17,544 nt of DNA from Nocardioidaceae bacterium (lineage in GTDB: Bacteria; Actinomycetota; Actinomycetes; Propionibacteriales; Nocardioidaceae): the NCBI GenBank assembly GCA_013696015.1, contig JACCZI010000231.1, positions 1 through 17,544 of the forward strand. The letters are read 5' to 3'. Positions 16,546-17,544 of this stretch are shown piece by piece; position 1 is the first letter of the stretch; each line of letters opens with the position of its first letter. The translations under genes were made by a program, and so were the position numbers. The notes beneath the pieces were generated by a model. That model was given only the letters and a program-made list of their open reading frames with translations, did no database searches and was not told the origin of the DNA.

Positions 16546-17184
16546 GTGGCGACAACGACCGTGGTCCCCGCCTCCCGGCTGCAGGGATCGCCTGACCGGC
16601 CGAACCTGGTGACGGTCGGCACGATCGTGTGGCTGTCGAGCGAGCTGATGTTCTTCGCGGCGCTGTTCGCCGCCTACTTCACGATCCGGGCGGTGGCCCC
16701 GGATCTGTGGGTCACCGAGACCGACAAGCTGAACGTCCCGTTCTCCACCATTAACACCACAGTGCTGGTGCTGTCCAGTGTCACCTGTCAGCTCGGGGTG
16801 TTCGCCGCCGAACGCGGCCGCGTCGGCCGTACCGGCGGCCTGCTCCACGTGGCCGGCTGGGGGCTGCGCGAGTGGTTCGTCCTCACCTATCTGATGGGGG
16901 CGTTCTTCATCGGCGGGCAGGCGCTCGAGTACGCCACCCTGGTCTCCGAGAACGTCACGCTGTCGTCCTCCCCATACGGTTCGGTCTTCTACCTGACGAC
17001 GGGTTTCCACGGCCTCCACGTCACCGGCGGACTGATCGCCTTCCTGTTGGTTCTCGGGCGGACCTTCGTCGCGCGCCGGTTCACCCACGAGCAGGCTGTC
17101 ACCGCCATCGTCGTGTCCTATTACTGGCACTTCGTCGACGTGGTGTGGATCGCGTTGTTCTTCACCATCTACGTCCTGAAATAG
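16546..17184 (+). CDS. ctaE: Cytochrome c oxidase subunit III (aa3-type)
   Basis: A membrane subunit of the terminal oxidase that takes electrons from the bc1 complex. From GTG 16546 it has 212 residues with about five membrane helices, the length usual in actinobacteria. Hallmarks are WLSSELMFFAALFAAYF (Glu33), LMGAFFIGGQALEY, FYLTTGFHGLHVTGGLIAF (His155, His158) and the C-terminal YYWHFVDVVWIALFFTIYVL. In-frame starts also exist at ATG 16510 and ATG 16537; GTG 16546 was chosen because a near-consensus -10 lies 7 nt before it and the N-terminus then has normal family length. It is 18 nt ahead of qcrC and probably cotranscribed, in line with the bc1-aa3 supercomplex of actinobacteria. Confidence 0.96.
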   Translation: MATTTVVPASRLQGSPDRPNLVTVGTIVWLSSELMFFAALFAAYFTIRAVAPDLWVTETDKLNVPFSTINTTVLVLSSVTCQLGVFAAERGRVGRTGGLLHVAGWGLREWFVLTYLMGAFFIGGQALEYATLVSENVTLSSSPYGSVFYLTTGFHGLHVTGGLIAFLLVLGRTFVARRFTHEQAVTAIVVSYYWHFVDVVWIALFFTIYVLK

Positions 17185-17202
17185 TCGAGAAGCGAGGTCA
17201 CC

Positions 17203-17544
17203 GTGCGGTCCCTGTCGACGAGGCGGCGCCATCCGCTCGCCGGTGCCGTCGTGGTGCTGCTCGGCCTGTGCCTGCTCGGTGGCCTGTACTCGGTGTTCGC
17301 CCCTCGGCCCGCAGGTGCCGACTCGGCCACCGATGCCTTGGTGGAGGAGGGCCGCCAGCTCTTCCTCGTCGGGTGCGCGACGTGTCACGGCCTGAACGGT
17401 GAAGGGGTGCTCACCGACCGAGGCGGCAACTACGGTCCCGCGCTGGTAGGTGTGGGCGCCGCCGCCGTCGACTTCCAGGTGGGCACGGGGCGGATGCCGC
17501 TGGCCCAGAACTCGGTGCAGGCCCCGGAGAAACCTGTTGTCTAC
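17203..17544 (+). CDS. qcrC: Cytochrome bc1 complex diheme cytochrome c subunit (3' end outside window)
   Basis: The start of the actinobacterial diheme cytochrome c that replaces cytochrome c1 and passes electrons directly to the aa3 oxidase. The 114 visible residues show a basic N-terminus, a membrane segment (about 12-33), the first heme-binding motif CATCH (58-62) in GRQLFLVGCATCHGLNGEG, and the family block YGPALVGVGAAAVDFQVGTGRMP. The second heme motif and the C-terminal anchor lie beyond the window. GAGG at 17194-17197 serves GTG 17203. Immediate linkage to ctaE supports the assignment. Confidence 0.95.
   Translation, partial: MRSLSTRRRHPLAGAVVVLLGLCLLGGLYSVFAPRPAGADSATDALVEEGRQLFLVGCATCHGLNGEGVLTDRGGNYGPALVGVGAAAVDFQVGTGRMPLAQNSVQAPEKPVVY

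Noticed and set aside
16228..17388. Open frame of 386 codons on the - strand across ctaE and qcrC
   Set aside because: It is Gly/Arg/Glu-rich shadow sequence antisense to two clear respiratory genes.

Overview
The window is high-GC, densely packed DNA from an actinobacterium (Actinomycetota). This rests on GC-rich codon usage, frequent GTG/TTG starts, stop-start overlaps, leaderless-type promoters, and a right end with the actinobacterial order DEDDh exonuclease/UvrC-like gene - trpD - ctaE - qcrC, which is also seen in mycobacteria. Genus cannot be told from the sequence.

Left part (1-8380, all + strand): a Tad/Flp pilus locus. In order it holds tadZ/cpaE (5' end outside the window), the assembly ATPase tadA/cpaF, a tadB whose product carries a secreted von Willebrand A domain fused to the platform domain, tadC, a NarL-type two-component pair (membrane histidine kinase and LuxR-type regulator), and two small Flp prepilins. 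The machinery genes overlap or abut and carry Shine-Dalgarno sites. A 189-bp gap with a 10-bp direct repeat precedes the first pilin. A 14-bp perfect stem-loop lies between the two pilins and probably sets their ratio. No prepilin peptidase or TadE/F minor pilin gene is in the window.

Middle part (8386-12633, - strand): an apparent four-gene operon. Read in its own direction it has a coiled-coil protein with a C-terminal NYN/PIN-like nuclease domain, a 92-residue cysteine-motif protein, a membrane-anchored HEXXH peptidase-MA-like protein, and a Ste24-type M48 membrane protease. It converges on the second pilin.

Right part (12792-17544): a DEDDh exonuclease fused to the N-terminal half of UvrC, a stand-alone Lrp/AsnC ligand-binding (RAM) protein, then on the - strand trpD preceded by a degenerate receiver protein. 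Divergent from that receiver gene are ctaE (cytochrome c oxidase subunit III) and the start of qcrC (diheme cytochrome c of the bc1 complex, cut by the window end). Four genes here have a TANNNT-like -10 element 7-8 nt before the start codon and no Shine-Dalgarno site, which suggests leaderless mRNAs.

Most of the window is recognisable. The points most worth a second look are the VWA-TadB fusion, the cysteine pair at the C-terminus of both Flp pilins, the UvrC-type Fe-S cysteine quartet in the exonuclease fusion, the NYN/double-protease operon and the pseudo-receiver next to trpD. No gene-free stretch exceeds 300 bases. No tRNA, rRNA, CRISPR array or insertion sequence was seen.
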